From: Gymnogyps californianus
Lineage: Eukaryota; Chordata; Aves; Accipitriformes; Cathartidae
Assembly (NCBI RefSeq): GCF_018139145.2
Contig: NC_059482.1
Coordinates: forward strand, 10,779,294-10,843,293
Length of the DNA stretch: 64,000 nt
Direction of reading: 5' to 3'
Part shown: positions 14,701-29,700 of the stretch, in pieces
How the letters are laid out: every line of letters begins with the position of its first letter
How positions within the stretch are numbered: the first letter of the stretch is position 1
Program-made: the position numbers and the translations under genes
Notes under the pieces: generated by a model
What the model was told of the DNA's origin: nothing
Databases searched by the model: none
The model's input: the letters and a program-made list of their open reading frames with translations, nothing else

Positions 14701-17700
14701 CACTAGTTGCTATGTTGTACTTAGAAATCTGAGATAGAGTAAGAGCGCAAGCTTGCCTTTCTTTTTTCCTCTTTTTTTCCCAAATAACAAGAATGATCCA
14801 AACTCTCCTCCAGCAGTTATCAGTCTTACTTTCAATACAACAGATCTAGAAAGTAAAGGGCAGTAACTGAAGAAGAAAAATTCTGTACCTGAAGCCATTT
14901 GATTTAGATAAGGGCCCAATATTTAACCAGCTACAATGGAAAAAATAAAATAGATTTCAAACCCTTGGGAAAAGTTGTGGTTTGGAGACCACTCAGGCTG
15001 AAATGTGATAATGAGTGATGGAGTCTCCAAGGGCCTCATTTCAGCAGTCAGCAGTCAGTATTTTCAGCTTGAGTTTAACTTTGGTTTCAGCGCCAAGTGC
15101 CACCTGTCGGGGTGCCCTGGTTGAAAAGGGGCAGCGCATGGCAGAATGGGCTGTCCTGCACCTTCCAGGGAGCATACAGCGCTTGCCCCGGTGCTGTCCT
15201 TTTTGACTCCCACCTTCGTATATCACGCCATTGCTGAAGGGTTTGCGTTGCTTGTAATTAACAGGAAAACCTAAAATACGCTCGCAGATGCAGGCACCTC
15301 TGTGAGGGCTCCAGCCTTGCTAGTGTAGAAGTATGAGGACGCAAGGATGGATTCTCAGGGGTCTTCTGCAGTGATGGTGGCTAGCTCTTGAGAACATGAA
15401 CACAGAAAGATGAGGAAGTATTTCACAGATACAGTAAATAAACAGGAGACTTCTGTCCCCTTCAGCTGTTTTGGTATAATGCTCAGAGGGGAAATGTCTT
15501 CATTGTCTTCCTAGGTTCTGGCAACTCTGGGATAAAACTCAGTAATACATCGACTCAGAGTTGCACAGGATCTCCTCAAAAAAAGGAAATCTTGCCAGTG
15601 AGCTGAGGTCAGAAGAAGAAAGGAAAGGAAAAGTAAATGACCTAGCAGGCACGTTTTATGTGCTGCATTTCTGCCTCTAATGTGTTCAGTGGGCTTTGGA
15701 TAGTTGAGCCTTGCTCCTATAACTGAGCAAGTTTAGCATCTCAGAACTTTGCTCTGTCAGTTAATTTTTGTTACATCTCTGTGTAAACCCCTATTGCCTT
15801 TTGCAAAAAGGCATGCTCCTCACATAGCGCTTTTTCACAGGTCAGAGTTGTCTTCAGGTAATGTAAAAGCCAAAGTGATCTGGTTTCCCTGGGATCAAAT
15901 AGTTCAATGTCGGTCTTTATCCACAATCTCTTAGAGAAAACAACTGAAGCTTGTTAGGATGGTTTTTAAATGTAGATTCAAATCCTCTCTCAGCCCTAAC
16001 ACCAGTGGAACCTCTTTTAGGCCTTGATTCAGCAAAACGCTTAGACATGTGCTTAAATATATTACTCATATGTAAGCATGCTTTGCTGAATCTTAAATAA
16101 CAGCGATGAATTCAGGCAACAACATACACTGTCCCTTCTGTTAAGTGTAAAATTTTAGTTTTGGCAGGAGTTCAGTTGCAGATTTGCTTATGGAAGACAA
16201 GAGCTGAAAAATGTCTGCCTGAAAAGCTCATCATCTAATTCCTCTCGGTAGTATTTCAGAGCATGACAGGATTTCTTGAAGAATAATTGCAATAATGCCA
16301 GATTGCTTGTGTGCTCTAAGTGCAGGTGATCAGTTGCAGGAATTAATGGGCTCTATTTGATACTAATTACAGTTTGCAGATCATAATGCCATCCGCAGCA
16401 TCTTTGCAGGCTGAAAATTTTAATCCGGTGGCAATGATTGTAGAAACTGCAGTAAGATAAATCTTTACAATGAGGAATATAGTTTTTTTATTTGTTACTC
16501 TGAGGGTGTAGGAGATGGGCAGGGAACGAGCTTTGCAGAGCTAAGGGTTTGAAGTCTCTGTACTCTCAAAGCTGAGATGTATTTCACCATAAAAACCAGG
16601 AACATGTTCTGCTCTCTTACATGAAGGTAAATGTTTGAGCATGCCATTCGTCTTTAATTTGTACTTTTGCCACTGGTTTTAAGGCACAGGAAATCACCGC
16701 AAGATCAATCAGAAGCCTAAAGCAAACTATATAATCCCAAAGGTATGCAGCTCATTTCTTACCTGGTAGCTATTGATCAGACTGGAGCACTCACAGGGGT
16801 TTCATTCAGCAGTTTAATTTTAAGGGACAGCTCGTAAAGGTATCGCAGTTCAGTTGATTACGGGTGCTGCTGCTGCCTCAGGACCAGCCTTTGTCCAGAC
16901 CTCACAAGCTCATTGCTACAAGCCTCTAAGAGAAGGATCACAGCGAGGGCTGACAGCACTGCCATTTTAAAAGGTCCAAGTGGGACAACTGTAGCAGTAG
17001 GTATTGTTACCCTGAAGGTGTAAAGAGCGGTTCTGAATTAGCCCGTGCCCTCCAACTGATGTGAAGGGGGAATTGGTTCACGGTTGTGGACGCAACCTGC
17101 CTTTCCGCTCGTATAAAGTCTCGGAGAGAACAGCTCCTGTCTGACTGAGGCCACTCAGTGCTAATGTATGTAGATGTCTATTAATAGGAGGTTGCTCATG
17201 TCCCAACTGGTAGGGAGAAGTTCCTTGTGACACTGGAAATGGTCTTTTGCGTATTGGCTGCCCTGGGTTGAACCTTTGTTTGCTCTTCATGGTAGTAAGG
17301 CACAGAACATCTTAAGGGAGCTGTGTCTCTTCAGTGTATATTTATCAGCAGTTGGTGAGTTTTTAAAATACCCAAATTCCCAGTGGAAGGTTCATTTTTC
17401 AATTCATATTTGTTCTGTCCCCACAGCATATTTATAAGTTTGGCATGAGTCACTGCATCCAAATTGCACACTGCTAGTACTTGCTTTGTAGCCTTAAATT
17501 AAATTCTCTGTGACTGTGATTTTCACATAGAATAAAACAAATTCAGTGTCAAATCTATGAGCTTTACACTGTGTGTCCACCAAAGTTAGAGTTGGTAATC
17601 ACAGTGGTACAAATACATGTGTGTGTGTGTGTGTGAGTGGCTTTTAACTCTTCAGTGCCTCGTGGCTGACTTACAGGTGACTCAGTTGCAGGTTCAGTAT

Positions 17701-20700
17701 CTGTTCATCTGACTGCCACCGCTTTATGCAACTATTCTGAGCACCAAGGAAACGCAGCAAGAGCACTTAAGGGAGAGGAGCTAATGAGTATTGCTGCGAG
17801 GGGTACGTTGCTGTGCAGTGAAAGTCTGCTGGGTAGCTAATGTCCTTGCACACTTTGCCCTGCCGTTTTCTAACCACATACTGTTGGAGCAGAGCAGAAT
17901 GGAATTTTGGGATTTTTGGTCTGTAATCCTGCCAGAGCCATTGGCTAATACCTGGTGCTCAGGGGAAGACAAGCCGGCGGGTGATTCAGTGCTGTGCATG
18001 TGGGAACATTCCTCCCCGACCCCCATGGCCTGGAGTGTGAGAGCTGGATGCCCTCAACTTGCATAACTGCAATTGTTACTCATCCCCGACTCAGACCCCA
18101 CATTTGGATTGAATTCACGGCCACCTGAATGTTTGGTGGTTTCTAAGCCATAACTGGAGCTGGCAGTAGGTCCTAACGCGCTGCGTGTGGGGCAGTTACT
18201 TTGAGGTGTGATTCATGGGAAAAGACAAGCACTTTGGAGAGGTGTGAGTTTGGTTAGGAAAAAGGACCGAAGGATTTGCTGTACGTGCTGCTAAGACTGC
18301 GGTTTGTGTAGACGTGTAATTGAGATAACTCGCAGCATTGCTGCAGGAGTGCAGAATCTTGCCTGAGTCATTCTGTGTCTTTGGGATAAGTTACAGCCTG
18401 TGCTTAGCCTCTCACTTTCCATTTTAACAGCTATCAAGACAGATAGTTAAAAGCTATTTCAGGTATGTCTGCAAGTGCAGTCCCAGACGAACCCATTGAT
18501 GCAAAACTCACGGAAAGGGAGGTGCTCGCTTTAAAAAGAGGCAGTCATATGGTAGAGATGACAGCTGGCTTCAGACGGTTCGGGTCCACCTTGTGCAAGA
18601 CTCTGAACCATGAATGAGTCTCAGCAAAGGAATGTAATCTTTTCTTCTGGTAATTAAAAGTCAAACTTGGATACCAGCTCATGTAAGAGCCCAAGTACCT
18701 TTGGGTACCGATTGGTAGAAAAAGGTTTCCTTTATCTCGATCTGTGGTTAGTCTGATAATATTCCAGGCTTTAGAAAAACAAAAAAGGATGGGATGGGAA
18801 AAGGGTAATCAGAAATGTTTGAGATGGGACTGACACAGGAAACTCTCCTTATTTGGAATGTATCTAGTTGGTTTTTATATTTTAGGAGGTATTTAGTAGT
18901 TTCACTGCATTGCTGTCTGTTGTCCCAGCTAGCTCTGATCCAGCAGGGCACTGATCTTTGTGCTTGACTTCAGATAAATAGACCAGTCCATTGACTGTGT
19001 CCCTTCTACAGATGATACTAGTAGATGTTATGTCATGAAAGGTTTTCAATTCTGTGACTACTTCAAGTTAGTTCACTAGGAGAACTCTAGGAGAGAACCT
19101 GTTTTTTAAGGGTGGCTCATCTGATTGGCCCAGTCCTGGGCCTTACTTCCATGGGGACATCTCAGATGCTTAAAGATGCATGTGCTTAAATTTTTTTTTG
19201 TTGTTGGGGGGGTCCTTAATACAGAGTATCACTCTTCTCTGAGGAGTGCTTTAGCAGCTAGTGTTGGTAGATCTGGAGGCTGACCCCCAGGGAAAGGTGG
19301 TGTTGATAGGTAGCTAGCCGACAGAGAAACAGAAAACATTTCCATTCCCTATTTCCGATTATCAGAGGGCATGCAATGAATAGTTGGCTGGTGGTTTGTC
19401 TCTGTCTCCTTGTTTCCTTGAAAGGTAGTAATTGTGTTCTGCTATTAATTATTCCAGCATGAAATGCATGGCTTTTGATGGTTGTTTTAATTGGTGGGGG
19501 TTGCCTGGCAACTAATGATGGAAACTTTTCTCTGTGTTGATTGACCGACCATAGATGTATTCGTCCCACAATATTTTTGTATTCATAATGTGGAACCAAT
19601 CACTGACAGCGCCTGTGATCCTTTCAGGGGTTTGAAAAGTGCATAAAGTACAAAAAATAATACTCTAATTAACAAGGTTTCTGCCTCTGTTTTTTATTTC
19701 TTTGTAAAAAACACAGAGAACCTAATCACTTCCTTGCATAGTTTTGTGTGTTTGGAATGCCATCTATTGTTTAGTGTAACAAGATTTGCTAAAATTACCT
19801 TGTTTCCTTATCAGCATCTATTATCTGCAGGTCTGGATTGTCTTAGTCTGAAACCCACATCTCTTGTGCGTTTTTTTATCTTTCCCTTCTACTTTTTTCC
19901 TCCTCTTTCTTGCCTTCCCCTCCGCCCATTTAAAATGTTTTCTTGGAACACATCTCAGTTTCTCCAAAAGAAAAGACTCCTTTGGGCTGCTGTTGAGTTC
20001 ATCTCTCAAAGGGGAAGAAATCCAGATAATCCAGAACAGCACAGGCAAGTCACTGACATTATCAACAGATGTTTCTGTTTCCTAGTTCCAGGTTCTGTAA
20101 TTTTTAAGTATTACCTAAAAACAAGGGGAAAACAGGTAGAAGGAAAAAAGTGAAGAAAATGAATGAAAGGAGATACACACGGTTGGCTTCATGTAATAAT
20201 TTTAATGATCTACGTTTCTGCTCTATGTTGTCCCTATATATTTTGCGAAGTGCCTAGTCAATGCTTTAGTGATGTCCTTGATCCTTTACTCATCTGAAAA
20301 CTAGATCCCAGAATGCCATAGCTCTCTGAAATAATTTCTAATTTAATACAGATCATCACTTCTTCAACAATAAATCAACTCTGTCTCCACACATGCCAGT
20401 TAATCAGTTTTGTCCTTCATCACTTCAGCACTCAGTAAACCAGTTCTTCCTCCCACAACCGACTGATCATTTCTTTTCTGGTGCCTGTCTCAATAAATTT
20501 GGTCCTCACACACAAACCTTTCCACGTACACAAACATGTCCATGCTCGTGTTTAGCCTCCCCTCTAAACAGGTGTCACCTGGATACTCTCCTATCATTTG
20601 GCTGAATCTCTGTCTTTCCTTTGTCCTACCCTTTGGATGTGTGGATCTCGCCATTACTGCTCTGGACTGACCCAAAGTGCGGTCTGTGGACCACCATTAC

Positions 20701-23700
20701 CTGTTTGTTTTCCTGGTGTGTTGGAAGGATTGAACTTCAGGTTTTGTCTCTGATGCATCTTCTGTGAAGAAGGGAAGGCCAGCTTTCCATCTCCCTTGAA
20801 TTTTTCTTCTTCCTTCTTTCTGCATATGTTTGCTCTGGAATGTGCCTATTCTACTACTGAAGAATTCAGACTTTATTGTTACTTCTGTGCGGGCATCTTT
20901 TGTTCTTCATTTCAAACAAGCACAATGGATTTCTTTAGTAAAGATCTTAACTGCATGTCAGTACCTTTTCCTCCAGAAAATAGTGAGCTTGCCCCCTTGC
21001 CCTAGGCACTGTTTCAAAACTTACTGTACCCTGGTCATTTCCCGTTTTGACTTGTTATGCATATCTTAGTCTTTTCCTGGATCCCTGAGTTCCCAGGGTC
21101 TAAAGACTCCAGACTGCTGACAGCTCATCATCCCCTTACCAAGGAGGCAAGATTATACTGCTTTGTAGCCGTGGAAACTTCAGTCTGTCCTTCCTCACCA
21201 GCAAAGCTCCTTCTCCAAACTTCCCGGGTACTTCTACAACTGAATAGTTTTCTGTTCTTATTCCTGTTACCTGTTTTCCTGCTGTCTCCAGTCTTGGACT
21301 TCTTGCTGTCCCTTCCGCTGGTGACAGTCTGCAGCACAGTGGCAGGACCTCTCCTCTCCCCTCTTGCCAGGCCACACACCCACCCCTCACTCCTGCCTTG
21401 CAAGTCCTGCCTAACGAGGACGGGAGCTCTTGGCAAAGGACACGGTGTGAAGTGGAAATCTGTTTTTGCTGCTTCTGTTATCTTCATCCTCCTGTGCTGT
21501 CTAACAGAGGGACTCTTTTGCTTTACACCTCATTCATGCCTCCTATCCAGGCTAGGTTACTAACTCATCCTTAATAATAATTCTTGTTTACTGCTTGTTT
21601 CAAAGGAGAGATGTCTGTCTGGCCTGAAAACTCATTGATGTTCCACACCAGAAAGCAGCCTGGGTTTTATCTTACAAATTCATTTTGCAGATCAAAGGTT
21701 TCCACTGCCACTCTTCACCTTAAGGATGCTTTTACTTCTTGTGGGTCTAGAAAAGCTGTTTCCCATAAGAATCTTGCCATGTACAAAACAAAATAAAAGC
21801 TCTTTTTTTGGTTAAGTTTGTCTTCAAATTTATAAAAGAAACAGTGGCAGCAAACTTCAGCATTCTGTCTTTCAGGCTTTCTTCTGGCAGAGGGTATTGG
21901 CAAATGACAGAGAAAAAAATTCTTAGCTGAGAGGATTGATACGTTGGTGGTCATGAAGGGGTAAATCAGACCTGTGAGTCAGAGGACAGGGTTTTACTCC
22001 ACTTGCTACAGGCTTCCTTGTCATATTGGGCAGATCACGTAGCCTGTCTGGCTTTACCCTTGTGGAGATAATTCTTCTCACCTACCTCACGTGGGTGATA
22101 TTGTGCTGATTTCATTAATATTTTTAAATTATTTGGAGATCCTGAGGTTGAAGTACTGGAGAAGTGAGAAGTTTTGTAAATGATTAAATAATTACTGTTA
22201 TATCACAAATAGACGCATTTGCTGGAGGAAACACTTGCAGTGTCTGGCAGCCAAGCCTTACAGCTGCTGCAGCATGCTACTGAAAATAATTACTTGCTCA
22301 AATAATGCATATTTACAGATTATGGAGGACTTTTTTGAGGATTTTATATCATTAAATACATGGACTAATGTAAGATTTTAAGAAGACTACTTTCCCAGCA
22401 CCACTCCCCAGAGCCCTTAGTGCCTGGGCCACGTGAATAACGTTCCCATTCCTCTGTCCAAGCCCAACGTTGTGTTTTTAATTTATTTTAAGTATCCAAG
22501 GAATGCTGTCTCCAGTATTCAGAGGACTCTAAATCGGATGTGAGACACAAATGCACCAGAGAAGCTTATCAGAGAAACAGGCTTGGCATGAAGCCTACAT
22601 AAACAACCATAAATTTTTTTCTCATTTAAATGATGGGACTCGGGAGGATTGGCCGATTATAGCTGCAGTGGGCTGTCTTTGGGCACCAAGGAAAGTGCTT
22701 TGGTGACCCCTGGTATTTGACATGAGCCAAATGTTTTGCTTGCTTATAAACTTACTGTTACAGAATGACCAGATTGGTTCTGGTAAATTGACTTCTACAG
22801 GTCACTTTCCAGAGTTATTTACCAGCAGTGGATGTTTTCTCCTATCCTTGGACTTCTCAGGAAATTTTAGCTTGGTTTTAACCCAGGTAGGGAAGACCTC
22901 TTGTTCCCAACCACTCTTCTCTGCCTCTCTCCCTCAAAACACAACGCAGGAAGAAACTAAGTAAATTTGATCTTAGCCAGAAAGCATTTTTTTCCCCTTC
23001 CAATAAATATCTCATTTCCTGAAAATCCTGCCTTTGACCAGAACTTCTACTGGGACTTTTTAGATTTATCATCGCTCATGGCCACATCCAGTTTCAGTTA
23101 GTGTCGAAGTATTCTTGACTTCATGGAGAGCAGCATGAGCTCTTAGCTGGGCAGCAGGAGCCAGCTCCCATCACACCGACATTAATGGTGTGGTTTGCCC
23201 TAGCTGAGCCTGTTCCCTGTACTTGTATAAAAAGCAGGTAATTTTGCAATATAGCTTTGATTATGAACACTATGCCAGAAAAAGTAAGGAATTACTTCAT
23301 GGTTTTACTGAGAAACTCCTAGTATCTTACCAGCATGAAACCTATATGTGGATGCCCTGCATTGAACTGACACAAATAAAGATAGGAAATCTTCGTGCTT
23401 GCAAACTTGATCCCACAGTCTTGGATTAGGTATAGTAAATACTTTCTAAAAACAAACCTGAAGCAAAACCCCGCCATGGCCTCCCTGATGGCCAACATCC
23501 AGTCCGTATTCAGTACTCCTCCATTTATAGGATTATTGACTCCATTTGGCAGTTCACAGGACCAGTATCTGATTGAGCACAGGCAGCGCGCTTTGGCAGC
23601 CAGCAGAGATAATGTGATACACTGTAGTGTCGGTACATGTCTGGAAATCAGTGCTGGGCTGTGGAGGATGAGAGCAGTCTGGCTGGGGCTGGTACCAGAT

Positions 23701-26700
23701 ATGTAGACACGCTGCACTGTCCCTTGAACAGTCACCTTCTCTTGGTGACCCACCCTCTCATGAGAGCTCACCACCTCTCCTGGCTCAACATTCAAATAAA
23801 TTAATGAGAATTATTTTCTTAAAGTGGTGGAGAAAGCGGGAGTATAGTAACTTCGGGTGTAGTCCTGTGTTCCTTGCCTGCTCCAACGTCCCAGCAGGCT
23901 CAGGGCATGCAAGGAGTGAGGAGGAGTTCCTCTGGGAACAGTGTTGAGCGTTTGCTGGACACTTGGTTCTCTTGCCTCTCTTCTCATGGACGTTTAGTAT
24001 GTGAGGAACAGGTCCATGTCCTGTGCTCCTGGGCCAGAATACCCTCCTACCATCGTTCTGGGGTAGTGGGGGCTCAGGTGCTTCAGCATTTCACCCACAA
24101 CATTGCTGTTCCTGGGTGATGAAACAACCACCCTGCAAGCTGAAACGGCAAAGAGCATTACAGTCTCTGTGCCATGTCCCATAAAGCCAAGCGACAGGTG
24201 AAGATGTAGCTCGGTATGTTTGCATTTAAGTTTCAGTTTGTGTGTGACATGACTAGAGAGATGTGGAAGCCTACTGGCAGCAGTGAGTGTTGCTTACGTT
24301 CTCAAAGCATCTTCTGCCAAGTGGTTTTGTGAGTGCTCCTTTCGCCTGTGCAATTTGGGAGGAGTGCTTTGGGACAGGAAGGTGTAGGGGAGGCTGTTGA
24401 CAGTCGTGGCCTCTGAGATGGGGTTCAAACCCCATGGTAAACTCACTTGTTTGTGAGGTTACTGGGGCCTTGCGAAGTCATTCCCAGTCTCCTGTGAGTG
24501 CTTGCTGCCTTGGGGTGTTAGGGGCAGGCTTGCAAAAACAGGTTTCAAGTCCCACAGATGCCTTCCCTTTCCTCTGCCCGTTCGTCCCACGGAGTACAGG
24601 TGGCACAGAGGCATTGGGTGCTTGGCGAGGGGTTCCCTTGCTGCTTTGTGCACCATCCTGCTCCTTTTGGTCTTCATAAGCTCCCTTTATAGATGCAAAA
24701 AATCCCCTTCTATTCTTTCCCTTTCCTGTTCAGGGCCCCATGTAACCTTGTCCTTAACTCCGTATTTGCTGTTGGTGCTTCTCCCCCTGTGACTCAGCTG
24801 GTCAGTCCCTAGCGCTGCCATCCCCTGCCTGCTCCCTCTGTCCTGCTCCTGCAGCCCAGCCTTGGCACGGGCAGGCAGCCTGCCTGTGTTCAGGAAGGGG
24901 CTCCCACCTCCAGTCTGCCCAGCTGCCCTGCCTTCCACTGGCAGGGACTCTTGCTTCCAGCAGTGCTCCCTGCTCTGGATGCCTCCTTAGGCTTGCTTCT
25001 TTCTCCTCCTCTCCCCCAGCCCCCAAGCTGATTTTTCTTGCCTAAAACCATCAAGCATTGACTATTTGTTTGCCACGCTCCTATGAACTTGCACCGTGTA
25101 TGGAATAGTAGTAATAAAAGTGAATAATGAGCTAGGCAAGAAACAGGCAAAGAAGTGGAGAAGAGAAACACTTCAAGTATCTTCTGTAAGAAGAAACAAA
25201 ATCAGCAGTGGCTGCTGGCTTCTGACAGCACAGCTGACTTGAGTGGTGTAGGTGACTCATGGTGCCGGCGCACATGCAGAATACAGCCACTAATACCTGC
25301 CAGCTCTTTTAATTGTACCTGTGCAGAGTGAAAGGTGTCTGATTTAATGCATATTTAAAAGCAGGAATAGATTTAGCAATCATTTTTGATTATTGACTAC
25401 TGTGTCTCAGTGGTTGTCTATCAATGTGTTTTAAAACACAAGTGTGGTATGTCCTAATGTTGAATTGGATATAGTCATAGAATCTCAGTCACTTAACTCA
25501 GCTGGCTGGCTGGGTACTCTACACTGTCACTCTTCCAGCTGCGTTCCCTGCAAAATTTTTCCTGGAAATAATGCAAATAAGTTATTTGAGTGAGTCAGTG
25601 GATTACCGACCTTAGGAACCACAGCAGTGTAAATTCAGACCTATGGAAACAATTTGCTGAATCAGTATTAACAGTCCAGTGGTCTCTAGAGTAGCAGTCT
25701 CCAAAGTGGGGTGCATGCAACCCAGAGAGTGCTCAAGATGATCTGTTAGGGTGCAGGAAGAAAATACTTAAGCAGTAGATGTATATAATTTATAAATAAA
25801 TATACATGTATTGGGGGTGCATCCTCAAACATTTTTTACTGATAGGGGAGCACGATCAAAACAGTTTGGAGACCACTGTTCTAGAGGAAGAAAGCCTAAA
25901 GAATACACAGCCACCAGGACTTGTTTTGCTGTTTCTGTAACTTATTTAACAAAGGAGAATGTATATGCTTGGGGAAATGAGGGTGGAAATCATCTACTTA
26001 AACTCTTCAGAAGGCATGTAGGTGAGAGCCAGAGATCATGTTTTCTCAACCTTGTTTTTGAACAGATGTTATTTTTTATTACCCAGGTTAAATTCTGGTA
26101 GCAAATCATCCCTGTTGTTAGAACTGTTCTTTTTCAGGCCATGCTGCGTGAGGTTGGTTCAAGTAAAGTGGCCAGCGGCTAATATCTCAGAAGTACTGTG
26201 GTGTTTAGATGATGATGGTGAAGATAATTTGGTGTTATATACAGAGGTGGCACAGCGCAGATGCAGACATATGGTACCTGCACATTGAAACCTTGGGGAG
26301 GTTCCAGTTAAATATGAGCAAAGGGGAAAGTCGTCCTTCATCAGTGAAGTTCTGCAGCTGATTCTGTGCAGTTTTGAATGATTAACTTCAGGGTTTACAG
26401 CAGCCGATGCATTTGCTGTTTGTGGTTTGCTGTATAGCTGCTTTTTCATATTTGCTGTATAGCTGCTTTTCTACCTAGCCTAAATGTCGGGCTAGTGAAC
26501 AGGATATGCAAAAACAGAAAACCAGGGAAAATAAAAAGAAGGAGTAACCAAGTTTGATATGAGCATGGCTGAAGGCAGAGGTTCTCGTTGTCGTATCACC
26601 ACTGGCTGTAGTGGCGAGCTGGTGTCTGATGCCGGATAAGGAAGAGAGGAAGGAAGTGGATTTAGTGGAAAATTGATTGCATCTACTTGGGTTCTTTCCA

Positions 26701-29700
26701 GCTGAATCCTGAGTTAAGTACATTCATCCTGAACTAATCGTTGGGGAGAATTGGCTGAAATCTCACATACTTCTTAAAAGGAAAGCTAAGCATTAAAGGA
26801 ACAATATCCTTACTGTACCTGTGTGCCAAAAGAAGTGAGTGTACTATCAGGAGTCCTACCTATTCAGCTCTCTGTCTTGGAAGCTGCTTGTGGTTTTAGT
26901 TCTAATGTGACCTGGTGCAGGAAGCTGTGGTCAGTCCACCACAAAACATCAAGGACAGGCCATTTTGGAGGGCTGATTTCTGATTATATTTCAAATTGGT
27001 TGAGCAAGCCCCAGTTCATTTCAGTAATTCAGTACAACTATAATTTTCAGTTTTATTTTATTTACAGCAAAGTATATTGGAATATTGTCTGAAACACATA
27101 TCTAAGGTCCTAGCAAGGTTTTGTTCAAAGTTACTCAGAATAAATTTGAAGTAATGTTATTAACATCAGTATAATTGTTTACCAGTGTGAGCAAGAGTTG
27201 TCTCTGCAGTTCTTTCAAACTTACTGCTAAATAATCTAAACCCAAAGAATGTGCTTCAAAACTGGCAGAATGTTTTAATACTTTGCCATCCTGAGACTAT
27301 TTAGATTTTTTTTCCACCGTGTACTAACCTTTCTAAGCTTTCTTAGCACTTCTGGTCCCGAGGACCATTCCCTATTATCACATGAAGAAAAAAGTTATAC
27401 CTGTTGCTCAAGAAGCCACCTCTAGGCACTGTGGATCTCAAGAATCTCACTTTATTGCGAAGATTTATCTCAAGGGAATGAGAATTGAGCACTGTGAGCT
27501 TGATTTCACAAACACATGGGTGCCATTGGTGTTGGCTGCTGAATGCTTTCTGGATGTGACTCAAATCAAGCATTGCTGGTGTGTTTAGGTTCATCAGCAG
27601 TGCCCTTTGATGCTGCTCACACTGAGGTGCTGACGCATACGATGCTACTGGGAGGAAGAAAGTAAACTGTTCCTGTGCAAATCCATTCTTGTTTTTCTGA
27701 GACAACGCAGCATATAGTTTAGGGAAATTGCTCATCTCCCTTGAGGCTCTCTTGCGTGCTGCCACAGGATTGGGCTGTGTCCACTCGTTTTGTTCAACAT
27801 TCTTTTATGTATAAAGTACTAGGGGAGAAGGTGATGCTGCAGCTCACTCCGTGCAGAGATGACATTCAGCAATCTGACTTGCCATTCCAGCTCTTGATCA
27901 GATTTCTGATCATCTGCTTCAGAGCCAGGCTAAGCTATGATTTTTAGTTGAGGCTGAACTTGAATGAAGAAGAGAATAACGACTTGCAGGAAAGAACCTG
28001 GTAGCAATGGTGAGAGGTCTGTAGTGCCCTCAGTTCAACAAGTTTACCTAACTTTTGCTAGTTAAGTTTGTCAGGTGGAGTCTCTGGTGGATTCTTGCCC
28101 TGCTCTGAATGTCCAGACGGCACTAGGGACCAAACATCATCTCTCTCCCCCCTCCCCCCCCCCTTTTTTCCCCCCTTTTCTTCCTTTAGTCTTAATGGAA
28201 TACAGTGGCGCCTTGTTTTGGATGTATTCCCACAGAAATTATCTCCCGTTATGTATTATAGCAGTTCACTCCCCATGAAGGCTGCTCGTTAGCTTCAGGC
28301 AGTGCAGAACTCGGTGGCTTGGTCATGTCTCCTGCAGGGAGCTCACACACAGAGTGTGAACTTTCTGAGTCAGGGACTATCAGTTCCACTCATATGTGTC
28401 CACTTCTGTGTTGTACAAAGAGGACCTGAGCAGAGTCTCAAAAAGCTGCCAGATAAAAATACCAGTTGTGCCTGTGATCTGCATCCCACTTGTTTCTGAG
28501 TGCAGTTAAAGACCGAAGTTTCAGGCTTTGACTTAGAAAGCTCTTCTCTAGTCTGGTGGTGATGACTGTAGAGGCTGCTTTTTTCTTTAGGATGCAACGG
28601 AAGCTTGAAATCAGCAGAGATTTAAAACAAACAAAAGGGAACACTTCGTATAATGCATAATGAAATTGTGGAAATCACTGCTATAGGGACAGCATGGAGG
28701 CCAAAAGTATAAATGATCTCATAGCGGAATTAGACAAATTAAAGAAGGATTGGTCCAGCAAGGCTATTAAACATAATAGTTATGATGCAACCTGCGGTGC
28801 AGGAAGGCCTTAAGTGCTGGCTGCTGGAAGCTGAGAGGTTATTCTTGGGAACACATCAGGCTGTGCGAGCCCTGTTTCTAATGCTCTTTCCCATTGAGCT
28901 TCCACTCTTGGCCAGAGCTGGAGACAGGATACCGCGCTAGATGGATCCTTGTTGCTGCCATTATGGTGGTTCATACTGGAGCTTGAATGAAAACCCCCAC
29001 CACGTTGCATGGGTAGCAGCCGGCAAGGCTGCTCGGGAAGGTTGCATCCTGCAGAGTCAGGAAGGCTTGGGCTGGAATAGGCTGCAGTTTGGTGATGGAT
29101 TTATTTTGCCATAGAATGGGCTGGCACTGGGACCCTGGGATAGTGTGGTAAGACAAGTACTCTTAAGTCCTGGCTTACAGGCAGCAGCTGGAAAAGTGGA
29201 ATTCTTTGCTGATAACAAGCAAGGTCTGTGATGGAATGATGAAAGCTTCCCACAGTGGAAGCTACCCTGGGGGAAGAGCTATACCCCCTTCCCTCCCAGC
29301 TTGCTGAGTGGTGGACAGGCCTTTCATGGTTTTTACCCAGTGGTCTGTGTTGCTTTGCCCTTGTTCTTCACTTTTTTTTTTTATTTGTAAACCCAGCGCT
29401 GGGAAAAAAAAAAATTAATTGAAGTACATTTGGAGCTTTATTTTACATTTCCCTGTTAGTGTGTCTGCTTGCTAGCTTATTAAGAAATACATTTGAAGAT
29501 ATATGTTAATATATAGGCCCAAAATAGCTATTAGATCAATGCAGGCTGTTATATTTCTGGTTTTAAATAAGTGCTTGGCTTATGTTTTTACAAACTCCTT
29601 TTCAACATAAGTTCTTCTGTTGGAGGTCCATGGAAATAATTTATGCCTTAACCCTGAAATTGATGGGTGGTATGGGATGGAATAAATACGTAAGTGGGAG

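Noticed and set aside
19734..20153. 139-residue open frame, + strand
   Set aside because: Phenylalanine/leucine-rich because of pyrimidine-rich DNA. No family match and overlapping open frames.
21057..21563. 168-residue open frame, + strand, with hydrophobic leucine/phenylalanine-rich stretches
   Set aside because: It is the longest open frame, but an overlapping reverse-strand frame is also open. There is no family resemblance, the composition follows a CT-rich stretch, and it lies inside intron 2. Best explained by chance.
23319..23795. 158-residue open frame, - strand
   Set aside because: No recognisable domain, an overlapping frame on the other strand, and no promoter, splice or poly(A) context.
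24414..24435. T-arm-like palindrome suggesting a tRNA gene
   Set aside because: Only the T-arm is present. No acceptor stem, D-arm or anticodon arm can be folded around it. At most a SINE B-box.
27343..27765. 140-residue open frame, - strand
   Set aside because: No domain, no splice-linked neighbour and no known family. Treated as chance in intron 2.
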